Shown piece by piece: positions 25,414 to 35,286 of a stretch of 64,000 bases of DNA. The stretch is from the NCBI RefSeq assembly GCF_946902905.1, contig NZ_OX336385.1, positions 1,651,396 through 1,715,395 of the forward strand. The letters run 5' to 3'. Each line of letters opens with the position of its first letter. The first letter of the stretch is position 1. Source of the stretch: Streptococcus sp. Marseille-Q6470 (GTDB taxonomy: Bacteria; Bacillota; Bacilli; Lactobacillales; Streptococcaceae). Below the pieces are notes generated by a model that was not told the DNA's origin, searched no databases, and saw only the letters and a program-made list of their open reading frames with translations. The position numbers were made by a program, and so were the translations under genes.

Positions 25414-28404
25414 ATGCAGGTAAAACCAGAACTGGAAATAGAAAAACAACTGATAAACCAGCTGGTAACTGGTGAAAGCCAATGGACTTATAGAGAAGAC
25501 CTAAAAACAGAAGAACAACTATGGGACAATTTCTTTGAGAAACTAGCCCAAAACAACGTTGCTCTGCTAGCAGACCATCCCTTGACTGAGCAGGAAAAAC
25601 GCCAAATTCAGAACCAACTCAACTTTGTCAGCTACTATGATGCTGCCAAGTGGTTGGTCGGAGAAAATGGCATTGCCAAAGTCGAGGTTCAAAGAGAAGA
25701 TGCGAGCCTAGGCACCATCCGTTTGTCAGTCATTTGGCGTGACAATATCGCAGCAGGAAAGTCTAGCTACGAAGTTGTTAATCAAGTCCAACGAGAAAAA
25801 GTAAATCCACTGGACCAAGACCGTAGACTGGATGTTACTCTTCTCATTAACGGCTTACCCATGATTCAAATCGAGCTTAAGAGTTCCCAAGCAGCATTTA
25901 TCGATGCTTTTCATCAGATAAAAAAATATGACCGTGAAGGGAAATTCCGTGGCATCTACTCTAGCTTGCAGATGTTTGTTGTCACGAACAAAGTAGATAC
26001 TCGCTATATCGCTGCAGCTCGTGAAAATAAACTTAACAAGCAATTTCTAACCAAGTGGGTGGATAAGGACAATCATCCTGTGACAAATTTGACTAGCTTT
26101 GCTCACGAAGTCCTTTCTATCCCTCGTGCCCACCAGATGGTCATGCAATACTCGGTCATTGATGATAGCAAAAAATCTCTCATCCTCTTGCGCCCCTACC
26201 AGATCCATGCTATCGAAGCGGTGCAGGAAGCCTCTCGCCAGCAAGCATCAGGTTATGTTTGGCATACAACAGGTTCAGGGAAGACCCTGACTTCTTATAA
26301 GGTGGCGAGGAACCTCCTTCAAATTCCTTCTATCCAAAAGACGATTTTTGTAGTTGACCGCAGGGACTTGGACCAACAGACCACATCATCCTTCCTCTCT
26401 TATGCGACCAATGATGTCATTGATATCGATGAGACGGACAATACACATGATTTGGTCAAGCGACTAGGTAGTAATGATAAGCGTGTCGTGGTGACAACTA
26501 TCCAGAAAATCACTACCATGATGCGCAAGTTTGACCAAGGCCTTTACCAACGAGATGCGGACAAAATCGAGGGACTCCGAGTGGCCTTTGTCGTGGATGA
26601 ATGCCACCGTGCCGTGACCCCACAAACACAAAAAGACATTAAAGCCTTTTTCCCTCAGTCACTCTGGTATGGTTTTACAGGAACCCCCATCTTTAAGGAA
26701 AATAAACGCCAGCAAGTCGGCGACCTAGCTCAAACCACCCAGCAACAATATGGAGACCGCCTCCATGAGTATACAGTCAAGGAAGCCATCCATGACGGAG
26801 CTGTCCTAGGCTTTAAGGTGGACTATCGCAATACCCTCATCACGGATAAATCTGAAGATGACATACCAGATACCGTCTACGAAAATGAGGAACACATGCT
26901 GGAAGTCTTGGATGCCATTATCAATAAATCGCGCCAACAACTAGGCTTCCAAAAAGGAGTCGGCAATACCTACAATGCCATCCTGACTGTCAAGTCCATC
27001 CCTCAAGCCCAAGCCTACTATGACCTTCTCAAAAGAGTCAAGGATGGACAGACACGGGTCAAGGTATCTGAGAGGGTCAAGATGGTCCTCCCAGACTTTC
27101 CAAAGGCGACCATCACCTACTCTGTCACAGAAAATGAAGAAGACTCAAGAGCCAACCAAGACCACATGAAACAGGTCTTAGAGGACTATAATCAAGAGTT
27201 TGATACTCACTTTACAATGGCGGATCTTCGTGGCTTTAATACCGATGTCAATAATCGCCTTGCCCGTAAGCAAGACAAGTATCTCTATCGCAATGAGCAG
27301 TTGGACTTGGTTATCGTGGTCAATCGTCTCTTAACAGGATTTGATGCACCTTGTCTATCGACTCTCTTTATCGACAGAAAGCCCATGCAACCGCAGGACT
27401 TGATTCAGGCTTTTAGCCGTACCAATCGTATCTTTGATTCTAGTAAGACTTATGGCCATATCATAACATTCCAAAAGCCTCTAGCCTTTAAGGAAGCAGT
27501 CGATAATGCCCTCAAGCTCTACTCAAATGGTGGTGAAAATGATGTCCTAGCCCCTAGCTGGGAAGAGGAAAAGAGAAACTTTTTGAGAAGTTGTAGCGCC
27601 TTCCAAAATCTCATCACCGATGATCCCGAAGAAGGACTCCAACTGGAACAAATCTCTACGCCACAGTTGAGAAAAATTGCCAAGGCCTATCAAGGATTTG
27701 ATAAATATCTAGCTTCTATCCGAGTGTATAAGGAGTATGATGAGGACGAAATTTACGCCCAAACGGGACTCAGTGCAGAAGAGTTAGAAGTTTATCTTGG
27801 TTTTTATCAAAATATCCTAGCAGAGCTGAAAAGCCGTTCTGAAGATGATAACGACGATGGCGAACCACTGGATATACACTACGAACTGGAGTCTATCCAA
27901 GTCGATGAGATTAACTATGCCTATATACTGACCTTGATCCAAAGCCTGATCGAGCAAGAGCAAAGTCAGGAAAAGAGTCTCAGTGCACAGGACAGAGAAG
28001 CAGTGGATACCTATATCCAAAGTCTGGAGAAGACCAATCCAAATCTTGCCCAGATCATCTCAGAGCTTTGGCAAGAAGTACAGGCAAATCCTGACCGCTA
28101 CAGAGGTCAATCCATTGCCAATATCCTTGATCAGATGATTGAAGCAGTCATCCAGCAGCATATCCAAGACTTTAGCAAGACCTGGTATGTGGGTGAAGAT
28201 GAACTCCGCTACTATATCAATCACTACCGCAAGGGAGCTAAAAAACAACTAGGAGAAAGTCAACTGATCAAGAGTCAGCGCTACAAGGACTATAAAGTTG
28301 AGGTGTCAGATGCCCTCAACCCACTCCTCTATAAAAAACAAATCAAAGAAGCCTATACCCAACTAATCGAAGAGGTGATTGAGCCGTTGAGAGTTGGGAG
28401 GTAA
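25414..28404 (+). CDS. hsdR: Type I restriction enzyme, endonuclease/translocase subunit
   Basis: 996 residues, a normal HsdR. The PD-(D/E)xK nuclease is at D140 ... E154-L-K156 in [20 protein letters not shown]2 motor: Walker A HTTGSGKT (284-291), DECH box at 395-398, GFTGTPIF, and QAFSRTNRI for motif VI. A helical C-terminal domain mediates assembly. It cleaves unmodified DNA after translocation when bound to HsdM2-HsdS. It is separated from hsdM by four AT-rich genes, whereas hsdR and hsdM themselves have the base composition of the chromosome. It should be functional: no stop, no motif loss. Confidence 0.95.
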   Translation: MQVKPELEIEKQLINQLVTGESQWTYREDLKTEEQLWDNFFEKLAQNNVALLADHPLTEQEKRQIQNQLNFVSYYDAAKWLVGENGIAKVEVQREDASLGTIRLSVIWRDNIAAGKSSYEVVNQVQREKVNPLDQDRRLDVTLLINGLPMIQIELKSSQAAFIDAFHQIKKYDREGKFRGIYSSLQMFVVTNKVDTRYIAAARENKLNKQFLTKWVDKDNHPVTNLTSFAHEVLSIPRAHQMVMQYSVIDDSKKSLILLRPYQIHAIEAVQEASRQQASGYVWHTTGSGKTLTSYKVARNLLQIPSIQKTIFVVDRRDLDQQTTSSFLSYATNDVIDIDETDNTHDLVKRLGSNDKRVVVTTIQKITTMMRKFDQGLYQRDADKIEGLRVAFVVDECHRAVTPQTQKDIKAFFPQSLWYGFTGTPIFKENKRQQVGDLAQTTQQQYGDRLHEYTVKEAIHDGAVLGFKVDYRNTLITDKSEDDIPDTVYENEEHMLEVLDAIINKSRQQLGFQKGVGNTYNAILTVKSIPQAQAYYDLLKRVKDGQTRVKVSERVKMVLPDFPKATITYSVTENEEDSRANQDHMKQVLEDYNQEFDTHFTMADLRGFNTDVNNRLARKQDKYLYRNEQLDLVIVVNRLLTGFDAPCLSTLFIDRKPMQPQDLIQAFSRTNRIFDSSKTYGHIITFQKPLAFKEAVDNALKLYSNGGENDVLAPSWEEEKRNFLRSCSAFQNLITDDPEEGLQLEQISTPQLRKIAKAYQGFDKYLASIRVYKEYDEDEIYAQTGLSAEELEVYLGFYQNILAELKSRSEDDNDDGEPLDIHYELESIQVDEINYAYILTLIQSLIEQEQSQEKSLSAQDREAVDTYIQSLEKTNPNLAQIISELWQEVQANPDRYRGQSIANILDQMIEAVIQQHIQDFSKTWYVGEDELRYYINHYRKGAKKQLGESQLIKSQRYKDYKVEVSDALNPLLYKKQIKEAYTQLIEEVIEPLRVGR

Positions 28405-28461
28405 GGGAAACAATATACTGAATTTTGTTGTTTAAAAATTTTATATGTAAACTAAGATAAA

Positions 28462-28478
28462 TTCAGTTAAAAACTGAA
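28462..28478. promoter_or_regulatory. 7-3-7 inverted repeat before the RloC-like gene
   Basis: TTCAGTT-AAA-AACTGAA, 13 bases before the next start. A second arrangement (ACTGAATT at 28418-28425 with AATTCAGT at 28460-28467) overlaps it, giving two alternative pairings. Candidate operator or RNA switch; no binding protein known. TGAGGA at 28480-28485 is the ribosome-binding site. Confidence 0.45.
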
Positions 28479-28491
28479 ATGAGGATAATTT

Positions 28492-30693
28492 ATGGTTACT
28501 ACTATTGTAGATTTGGAACAAATTAAATTTGAAGATTCTGATACTCCACTTTTTGAAGGTGAAGAATTAGAACTGTCTCCAAAAAATTTTATTTTTGCAA
28601 GAAACGGATCAGGCAAATCAACATTAAGTAAAGCAATTTATAATCAAAAACAAACAGAATTCGACGTATATGTTTTTAATGGTTTTGACTCTTTGATAGG
28701 AGAAAATGAGAATCTAGATGCTTTTTCATTAGCAGTTAATGCAAGTGAAAAAGAGTCAGAAATAAAAGAGTTAGAAGATAGAATTACAAAATCAGAGCAA
28801 GAGTTATCTTTAGTTAAAAAAATGCTTGATGCAAAAAGTAGTGAGGATGAAGAACCGACTTTGTATGATGAGTGTTCAGAGAAAGTAAGATTGTTTAATG
28901 AACAAGATAGGAAAATACAAAGTTTTTATAAGAATTCCGCCCGAACTATTTCACTAAAAACGGGCCATATTATTGTGGAAAATCCGAAATCTTATAATAA
29001 AAATATTTTTGAATCAGAAATTACAAATGCTTGTCGTTTAGGGGAAACAGATATAAATCTTTATAAGAAGATATTGCAGAGCGTTCCTAAAGAAATTACT
29101 CCCATTAGCGAGAATGAAATTAATTTTGAAAAATATTTGAATGCTGTCAATGAAATTATTTCGAGTAAAGTTGTTGAACGAGTATTCATTGGTAGATTAG
29201 ACAACCAAAGAAAAATTAATTTCGCTAAAGAAGGATTAGAAATCCATAAAGAAGAAAATATATGCTCGTTTTGTGGGAATGAACTTTCTGATGAAGTGTT
29301 GATGGAGTTGGAGAGATATTTTTCAGCAGATGAGGTGAAGAAACTTCAAAATCGAATTAAAGTTGGTAAAGAAAAAATTGCTAACTTGCTTAATGAGATT
29401 AAGGAAAATGTCAAGATTAGTACAGATGATTTTTTTCCGGATCTTAAAGATGAGGTTGAAAAAGAGAGTGAGAAAGTGAATGAGTCTCTTACAGCACAGA
29501 AATCCTATTTAGAAATATTACTTAAAACATTGGAACAGAAAGAAAGTAATCTCTTTGTGGAGAGTGAAGAGTTAGAGTTACCTATACCAAATAATGTGAA
29601 TTATGGTGAGCTAAACAGACTAATTGAAGTAAACAATCAAAATGTTTTAGATATTAAAAACAAACAGAAAGAGGCAAGAGATGCAATTCGATATCATGAA
29701 ATAAAATTGTTACTTGAGAATTTCCAATATGATGTTGAACTAGAAAGACTAACTGTTCTTAAGAGAGAAAAAGAGGAAAAAGAATTAGTTTATAGTCACA
29801 AAAAAAATGAAAAGGAAGAATTGGAACAAAATTTAGCTGAATATCGAATTCAGGTTGACAAATTAAAACCAAAAGCAGAAAAACAAGCTATTGAGAGAAT
29901 AAATAAAAAACTTCGGTTAAAAGTTTCTTGGGAATTAGATCATGTAGACAATCAAAACCTTGGTTATTACAGAATAAAAGAAGGAAATCAATATAGAAGT
30001 GTAAAACAATTATCAACGGGTGAAAAAAATGTCATTGCATTTTTATATTTTATTGAGCGTTTGGAGGAAGTTAAAGAAGGACAAAAGAAGAATAAAATAA
30101 TAGTATTTGACGATCCAATGAGTTCGAATGATGATAAAATGCAATACTTGATTATTTGGGAACTACAAAAACTTTATCAGAATAAAGATAGAGATAAATT
30201 CGATTCAAACCGAGATATCATGGTAATTCTAACTCATAATGTTCATTTTTATTTGAATGTTCAACCACATGGTTATTTTAAAGATGAAAAAAATAGAACT
30301 AAATATGATAAGAATAATTTTTACCGAATTGATCATCATGCATTTATTAAAATTTCAACTGAAAAGGAGGATTTTAAAACAAGTTATGAGGCTCTTTGGG
30401 TAGAACTGAAGGATTTGTATGAATGTGGTCATGAACTCTCAATGTTGAATACGATGAGAAGGATAATAGAAACTTTTATGAAGTTTAATGCATTGAAACA
30501 GGATATTTTTTATCAAGACAATGAGCAGTATTTGAAATTGTTTAATGTCAATTCTCATGGAATAGATGATCCATCTGCAGTTCAATATACAGAATCTATT
30601 GATGAAATGAGAGATCTTTTTTATCAGATTTTTAAGGATAATCATTATGAAGAACATTTTAAATACTATTGGAAATTTGATACTGGCTGTTAA
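28492..30693 (+). CDS. rloC: RloC-like ATPase / anticodon nuclease candidate with zinc hook
   Basis: 733 residues, AAA_13-type ABC ATPase split by a coiled coil. Walker-A-like ARNGSGKST at 36-44 (Ala in place of the first Gly), ABC-signature-like QLSTGEKN, Walker B IIVFDDPMSSND and H-loop ILTHNVHF. Between the ATPase halves are long charged helices with C258-S-F-C261-G, a Rad50-like CxxC zinc hook. The C-terminus has R656/R657-I-I-E660 and H689 in NVNSHG; spacing R-x3-E and ~33 to His resembles the Arg-Glu-His triad of PrrC/RloC tRNA nucleases. RloC proteins are known next to type I restriction genes and cut the tRNA wobble position when restriction fails. Activity is inferred. Strongly AT-rich beside hsdR. 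Confidence 0.72.
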   Translation: MVTTIVDLEQIKFEDSDTPLFEGEELELSPKNFIFARNGSGKSTLSKAIYNQKQTEFDVYVFNGFDSLIGENENLDAFSLAVNASEKESEIKELEDRITKSEQELSLVKKMLDAKSSEDEEPTLYDECSEKVRLFNEQDRKIQSFYKNSARTISLKTGHIIVENPKSYNKNIFESEITNACRLGETDINLYKKILQSVPKEITPISENEINFEKYLNAVNEIISSKVVERVFIGRLDNQRKINFAKEGLEIHKEENICSFCGNELSDEVLMELERYFSADEVKKLQNRIKVGKEKIANLLNEIKENVKISTDDFFPDLKDEVEKESEKVNESLTAQKSYLEILLKTLEQKESNLFVESEELELPIPNNVNYGELNRLIEVNNQNVLDIKNKQKEARDAIRYHEIKLLLENFQYDVELERLTVLKREKEEKELVYSHKKNEKEELEQNLAEYRIQVDKLKPKAEKQAIERINKKLRLKVSWELDHVDNQNLGYYRIKEGNQYRSVKQLSTGEKNVIAFLYFIERLEEVKEGQKKNKIIVFDDPMSSNDDKMQYLIIWELQKLYQNKDRDKFDSNRDIMVILTHNVHFYLNVQPHGYFKDEKNRTKYDKNNFYRIDHHAFIKISTEKEDFKTSYEALWVELKDLYECGHELSMLNTMRRIIETFMKFNALKQDIFYQDNEQYLKLFNVNSHGIDDPSAVQYTESIDEMRDLFYQIFKDNHYEEHFKYYWKFDTGC

Positions 30694-30712
30694 ATAAAGT
30701 GTGGGAGTATGG

Positions 30713-31942
30713 ATGAAATTAAAAAAAAATGATAATGTGCCTGAAATTAGGTTCGATTCTTTTAAAGAAGAATGGGATAAAAAGAGATTTAAAGATTTTA
30801 CAAAATTGTCTCAAGGTCTACAAATGGCAATTTCAAGTAGATTTTTAGAAGATGGAGAACATAGATATTTTTATATTACAAATGAATTTTTAAATCCAAA
30901 TTCTACAAAGAAATATTATATCGAATCTCCATCTGAGAATGTTATTTGCACTGTAGATGATATTTTAATGACCAGAACTGGAAATACAGGAAAAGTGATT
31001 ACAAATATTTCTGGTGCATTTCATAACAATTTTTTTAAGGTTGATTATGATAAATATGAAACCTCTAAAATGTTTTTATATTATCTTTTAACATCAAATG
31101 ATATTCAAAAAGAAATCATAATTAGAGCAGGAAACTCAACTATTCCTGATTTAAATCATAGCGATTTTTACTCTATAAAAACCTCTGTTCCTGCTCTAGC
31201 TGAACAATCCGCTATCGGATCCCTTTTTCGTACCCTTGACGACCTTTTGGCGAGTTACAAGGACAATCTCGCCAACTACCAATCTCTCAAGGTGACCATG
31301 CTCTCTAAGATGTTTCCCAAAGCTGGACAGAGAGTTCCTGAGATTCGTTTAGATGGATTTGAAGGTGAGTGGGAAGTGCTACAATTATCTGATATTTGTC
31401 AAAAAGTAACAGAAAAAAACAAAGATAATAATTTTAATGAAACTTTCACAAATTCAGCGGAATTCGGAATTATTAGTCAAAGAGATTTTTTTGAAAAAGA
31501 TATATCTAATGAAAAAAGTTTGAATACATATTATGTTGTAAGAAACAATGATTTCGTTTATAATCCAAGGATTTCAAACTATGCTCCAGTGGGACCAGTT
31601 AAACGAAATAAACTAGGAAGAACTGGTGTTATGTCACCTTTGTATTTTGTTTTTAGAATTACAAACTCAAATATTGATTTAAATTTCTTAGAAACCTTTT
31701 TCAATACTAATACTTGGCACAAATTTATGAAATTAAATGGCGATTCAGGTGCTCGGGCTGATAGATTTGCTATAAAGGATTCTACTTTTCTCACAATGCC
31801 TATTGCGTTTCCATCCCTCCCTGAACAACAAGCCATTGGCGCCTATTTCTCAAACCTCGATAACCTCATCAACTCTCACCAAGAAAAAATTTCTCAGCTA
31901 GAAACTTTGAAAAAGAAACTCTTGCAGGATATGTTTATTTAA
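30713..31942 (+). CDS. hsdS: Type I restriction-modification specificity subunit
   Basis: 409 residues from ATG 30713 (GGGAG upstream); a GTG at 30701 would add four residues. Two target-recognition domains, about 10-155 and 215-360, each followed by a conserved helical spacer, beginning with the paired motifs VPEIRF and VPEIRL. TRD1 and TRD2 set the two halves of the bipartite target; the site cannot be read. The spacer DNA (about 31183-31390 and 31805-31940) looks like host sequence in base composition, whereas both TRDs are very AT-rich, a mosaic left by recombination within the conserved spacers. No second hsdS or recombinase is nearby, so no inversion switching is suggested. Confidence 0.92.
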   Translation: MKLKKNDNVPEIRFDSFKEEWDKKRFKDFTKLSQGLQMAISSRFLEDGEHRYFYITNEFLNPNSTKKYYIESPSENVICTVDDILMTRTGNTGKVITNISGAFHNNFFKVDYDKYETSKMFLYYLLTSNDIQKEIIIRAGNSTIPDLNHSDFYSIKTSVPALAEQSAIGSLFRTLDDLLASYKDNLANYQSLKVTMLSKMFPKAGQRVPEIRLDGFEGEWEVLQLSDICQKVTEKNKDNNFNETFTNSAEFGIISQRDFFEKDISNEKSLNTYYVVRNNDFVYNPRISNYAPVGPVKRNKLGRTGVMSPLYFVFRITNSNIDLNFLETFFNTNTWHKFMKLNGDSGARADRFAIKDSTFLTMPIAFPSLPEQQAIGAYFSNLDNLINSHQEKISQLETLKKKLLQDMFI

Positions 31943-31958
31943 ATGAAAGGGACTAAAT

Positions 31959-33155
31959 ATGCCAGACACAACTTTTAAACGTGAAAAGAAAACAGATAGA
32001 CCAGTTATAGCACTTTGCTATGATTTTGATAAAACTCTATCTCCAGATGATATGCAAGCTCAAGGATATATTCAAACAGTACAACCAGAAGGAAGTGATG
32101 TAATTGGTGATTTCTGGAAGGAGTCAAATAATCGTGCCGCAGCAAACAATATGGATAAAAACCTTGCTTATATGTATACAATGAAGAAAAAAGCACGTGG
32201 GCAAATTGTTTTTACAAAAGAAAAACTTGCGGACTATGGCTCTAAAGTAGCATTATTCGAGGGAGTTAAGGATTGGTTTAAGCGCATTAGAGATTATGGA
32301 GCAGAAAGAGATATTATTATCGAGCATTATATTATTTCTTCTGGTTTGAAAGAGATGATAGAAGGAACATCAATTGCGAATGAGTTTAAAGAACTATACG
32401 CAACATCTTTCTATTTTGATGAAGACGGGGTGGCTGTTTGGCCTGCTCAAGTAGTTAATTATACTAACAAGACACAGTTCCTTTTCCGTATCTCAAAGGG
32501 AGTACTCGATGTAAATGATGATGCTGTTAATGATTCTTTTGCACCAGATGAAATCAGAGTTCCTTTTCGGAATATGGTTTATCTAGGGGACAGCGATACG
32601 GATATTCCTTGTATGAAATTGGTAAATTCTCAAGGCGGATATTCTATAGGTGTTTTTAATCCAGATGAAAAGGATAAAGTGAAGGCGAAAAATAAAGTCT
32701 ATAAAATGATGAGGGATAATCGTATTTCTTATTTTGCCCCTGCAGATTATTCGGAAGGTAGCGAGCTTGATGAACTAGTGAAATTGATCATTGATAAAAC
32801 TGTGTACAACGAAAAATTGTACAAGAAAAAGTATATTAATCAGAAGGAAGCTATCGAACAAGAAAAACCAAGAGAAGAACAGGAGAAGATAGATTTAATC
32901 AACTCTTTAGAAAGTAGTGCTAGTTTCAAAAGTACTCATGCTATTATCGAGAAATTATCAAAATATACTAGTTGGAAACCAGAAGAAATAGAAGATCTCT
33001 TAGAAATTGCAGTGGAAAATACACAGGTATTACATATTTTGAATGACCAAGATATTAAAGAGTTTTACCAGTATCTAATTGAAAAACTTAGTAGTAATAC
33101 TAAAGACTCAATTAGAAATAAAGTGGAAAAAATTCAAGAAAAGATTGAATCATAA
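31959..33155 (+). CDS. HAD-superfamily phosphatase-like protein of the restriction island
   Basis: 398 residues. Motif I is D22-F-D24-K-T-L, the HAD nucleophile and acid/base pair; the C-terminal acidic motif is GD211-S-D213-T-D215. Between them is a cap region (~40-130), and the last ~120 residues are a charged helical domain without known match. It starts 16 bases after hsdS with AAAGGGA upstream. HAD proteins of this length occur within restriction loci, but I know no defined job. Phosphatase activity on a nucleotide or nucleic-acid end is an inference; T4 Pnkp's 3'-phosphatase is a HAD enzyme. AT-rich like its neighbours. Confidence 0.7.
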   Translation: MPDTTFKREKKTDRPVIALCYDFDKTLSPDDMQAQGYIQTVQPEGSDVIGDFWKESNNRAAANNMDKNLAYMYTMKKKARGQIVFTKEKLADYGSKVALFEGVKDWFKRIRDYGAERDIIIEHYIISSGLKEMIEGTSIANEFKELYATSFYFDEDGVAVWPAQVVNYTNKTQFLFRISKGVLDVNDDAVNDSFAPDEIRVPFRNMVYLGDSDTDIPCMKLVNSQGGYSIGVFNPDEKDKVKAKNKVYKMMRDNRISYFAPADYSEGSELDELVKLIIDKTVYNEKLYKKKYINQKEAIEQEKPREEQEKIDLINSLESSASFKSTHAIIEKLSKYTSWKPEEIEDLLEIAVENTQVLHILNDQDIKEFYQYLIEKLSSNTKDSIRNKVEKIQEKIES

Positions 33156-33183
33156 ATTGTAGACGAGAAGATTTAGGTGAGAT

Positions 33184-34980
33184 ATGGCGGAGAAAAATTT
33201 TATAGAACTAGATAAAATTGATACCTCAACTGCGGCGCAAAATTTTGCAAATTTATTAAACGAGAATAAGACGTATTTTTTGAATGGTACTTGGGGATCA
33301 GGTAAGTCTAATTTTCTAAAACAAGTTGACAATTTAAAACCTGTAAACAATAAAAAAAAAGTTAAACTAGTAACCATTGATTTTTGGAGATTAAATGACA
33401 GTCGTTCAACATTAGAGACAGTTTTTGCTAATTTACATCCATTTGTTTATTGGAGCTTAAGATTAATTATAATTCTATGCATTGCATTATCAATCCTAAT
33501 GACTAATGTAGTTGATTTGGGTCTAAGTGTTTTTGTACCTACTTGGGTTATATTGGGTGCAGGAGTGGTTGCTTTAATAGTCGCAATCCATCAGTTTTTG
33601 AAAATAAAGTCAGACGGAATTTATAGTCGGTTATTGACGATAAATTGCCCTTCATTTAAGAACAAAGTCTTAGTTGTTGATGACTTTGATAGGATGACTC
33701 TGGCTCAACAGGAAGCAAGTTATAAAGTTTTTAGTTTATTAAATGGCAAACTTCCGATTATATTTGTTGGAGATATAGAACTTTTACATAAAAATGATAA
33801 TAATTACCTTTCAAAAATTATAGACAGAAGATTTGATATTCCTTATGTTTTACATCCTATGAAAATATGGGGAGATTATTTTGAACAATTAGAGGAGAGA
33901 TTTAAAATAAAGCTTTCTGATGAATTCAAGAGGGTCTTCATAAGGGACGTTAAAAATTTAAGAGACAGAGAACGTTTCAATGATTATGTTAATTTGGAAT
34001 TAATCGGTCGTGATAAAAAGGAATATGTCCAAATTGAGCAACAGCTGGTTGTTCTTTATCTCTATCTTTACTATCAAGAAGCATATAAGTCTCTAAAGAA
34101 TGGTAGGGAAGGAATTGAAATAAATTCAGATAAGATGTGGCTAATCCAAGAACTGCAAACCATTTTATTTGAACGAAATGATTTGTATCCTGTTTGTTAT
34201 CACTCAAACTGTGAAGCGTATTTCATTAATGAAATACCATCTAATAGAAAAATTGATGAATTAATTTTGATTTTTAATAACAGGAAACAACTATCTACGG
34301 AAATCTTAAATAATCAGCAAGATTTCTTTGATTATATAAAAAATTTTGAGAATTTGACTGAGAATCAGCAAGAATTATTATTCCAACAAACATTAGAATT
34401 TTCTAAACTTGGAAAGAATAATATGCTGATGGATAGCATTATTCAAAAGAAAGTAAAAAAAGAGATTCCTGACTACAATCCGTCTTTTATTAGTACAAAA
34501 ATGATTAAAGATGTGGCAGACTTTTTAAGATATAAATTAAGTGAAGAGGATTTATCTGAAATTTTTTATTTTATTATTAAGCACAAAATTTTTCAATATT
34601 ATGACTTTAGAAATTCACAGATAGGAGAAGAATTGTATTCTAAAATTGAGCGTTTTAATAGAAAAGCACAAATATTATTGATTTATATCTATAGTCATAA
34701 TATACAAGAGCGTTTTTCTGAATGGGACAATGAACTATTGCAGAAAATAGAAAACCTTGATACGGAAGATTTTCTCGATTTTTTGCTACAGATTGGATGT
34801 ATTGTTAATAGTCAAGATTATGGTGATGAATTTCTTACAGCAAATAAAACATATACTACAAATTTTAATAATTTAGCTGGTGACACCTATAAAACAAGAT
34901 CAGTTGAGATTTTTAAAAGTTTTTATAATAGGTTGATGAAACTTAATAACGAGGGATATGTAATAAAAGACCCAGAGTAA
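33184..34980 (+). CDS. KAP-family P-loop NTPase with inserted transmembrane pair
   Basis: 598 residues. Walker A GTWGSGKS at 35-42, then two membrane helices at ~88-108 and ~117-138, then Walker B VLVVDDFDR at 162-170: insertion of helices between the A and B motifs is the hallmark of KAP NTPases, placing the ATPase domain on the inner membrane face. GDIELL downstream may be sensor 1. The long C-terminal half is helical, charged and unrecognised. KAP proteins recur in phage-defence loci (for example with retrons or as PifA in phage exclusion). Here it lies 28 bases after the HAD gene, so the pair probably acts together. Very AT-rich. Confidence 0.78.
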   Translation: MAEKNFIELDKIDTSTAAQNFANLLNENKTYFLNGTWGSGKSNFLKQVDNLKPVNNKKKVKLVTIDFWRLNDSRSTLETVFANLHPFVYWSLRLIIILCIALSILMTNVVDLGLSVFVPTWVILGAGVVALIVAIHQFLKIKSDGIYSRLLTINCPSFKNKVLVVDDFDRMTLAQQEASYKVFSLLNGKLPIIFVGDIELLHKNDNNYLSKIIDRRFDIPYVLHPMKIWGDYFEQLEERFKIKLSDEFKRVFIRDVKNLRDRERFNDYVNLELIGRDKKEYVQIEQQLVVLYLYLYYQEAYKSLKNGREGIEINSDKMWLIQELQTILFERNDLYPVCYHSNCEAYFINEIPSNRKIDELILIFNNRKQLSTEILNNQQDFFDYIKNFENLTENQQELLFQQTLEFSKLGKNNMLMDSIIQKKVKKEIPDYNPSFISTKMIKDVADFLRYKLSEEDLSEIFYFIIKHKIFQYYDFRNSQIGEELYSKIERFNRKAQILLIYIYSHNIQERFSEWDNELLQKIENLDTEDFLDFLLQIGCIVNSQDYGDEFLTANKTYTTNFNNLAGDTYKTRSVEIFKSFYNRLMKLNNEGYVIKDPE

Positions 34981-35286
34981 AATCTTAAAAGGAAGCTACT
35001 ATAGTATTTGTTAGTCAGAATCTTAAAGATATTAAGAAGTTTTTGGTGGTCATTTGTCTGGTCGACTTGACTCATTTTATGACTGGAACAGATTTTAGGA
35101 GCACTTATAGGATTTCTTCCACAATCTAGAATTTAAGATTATTTAATCTGTGTAAAAGTATTGTTTATGAACTTACAGTATCTTCTATTCAGTTAGTCTT
35201 GATTCAAACGGTAGAAAGAGAAGTGATTGGTTATTCCTAAGCAATCACTTTTTGAAGAATATTTGCAAAACTTAGAAAGAAACATT
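34981..35286. other. 306-base gap between KAP and hsdM
   Basis: No intact gene. Short open stretches occur on the plus strand (for example about 18 codons ending at 35096, translating GGHLSGRLDSFYDWNRF), which could be decayed coding sequence, but no family is recognisable. The likely hsdM promoter is only weak (TTGTTT 35161-35166, TCTATT 35184-35189). A TTG-initiated frame from 35227 adds 20 residues to HsdM but has no supporting homology that I can recall. The sharp change back to host-like composition falls at its right end. Confidence 0.5.

Noticed and set aside
30713..31942. Phase-variable hsdS inversion system
   Set aside because: Only one hsdS, no silent cassette and no recombinase gene in the window.
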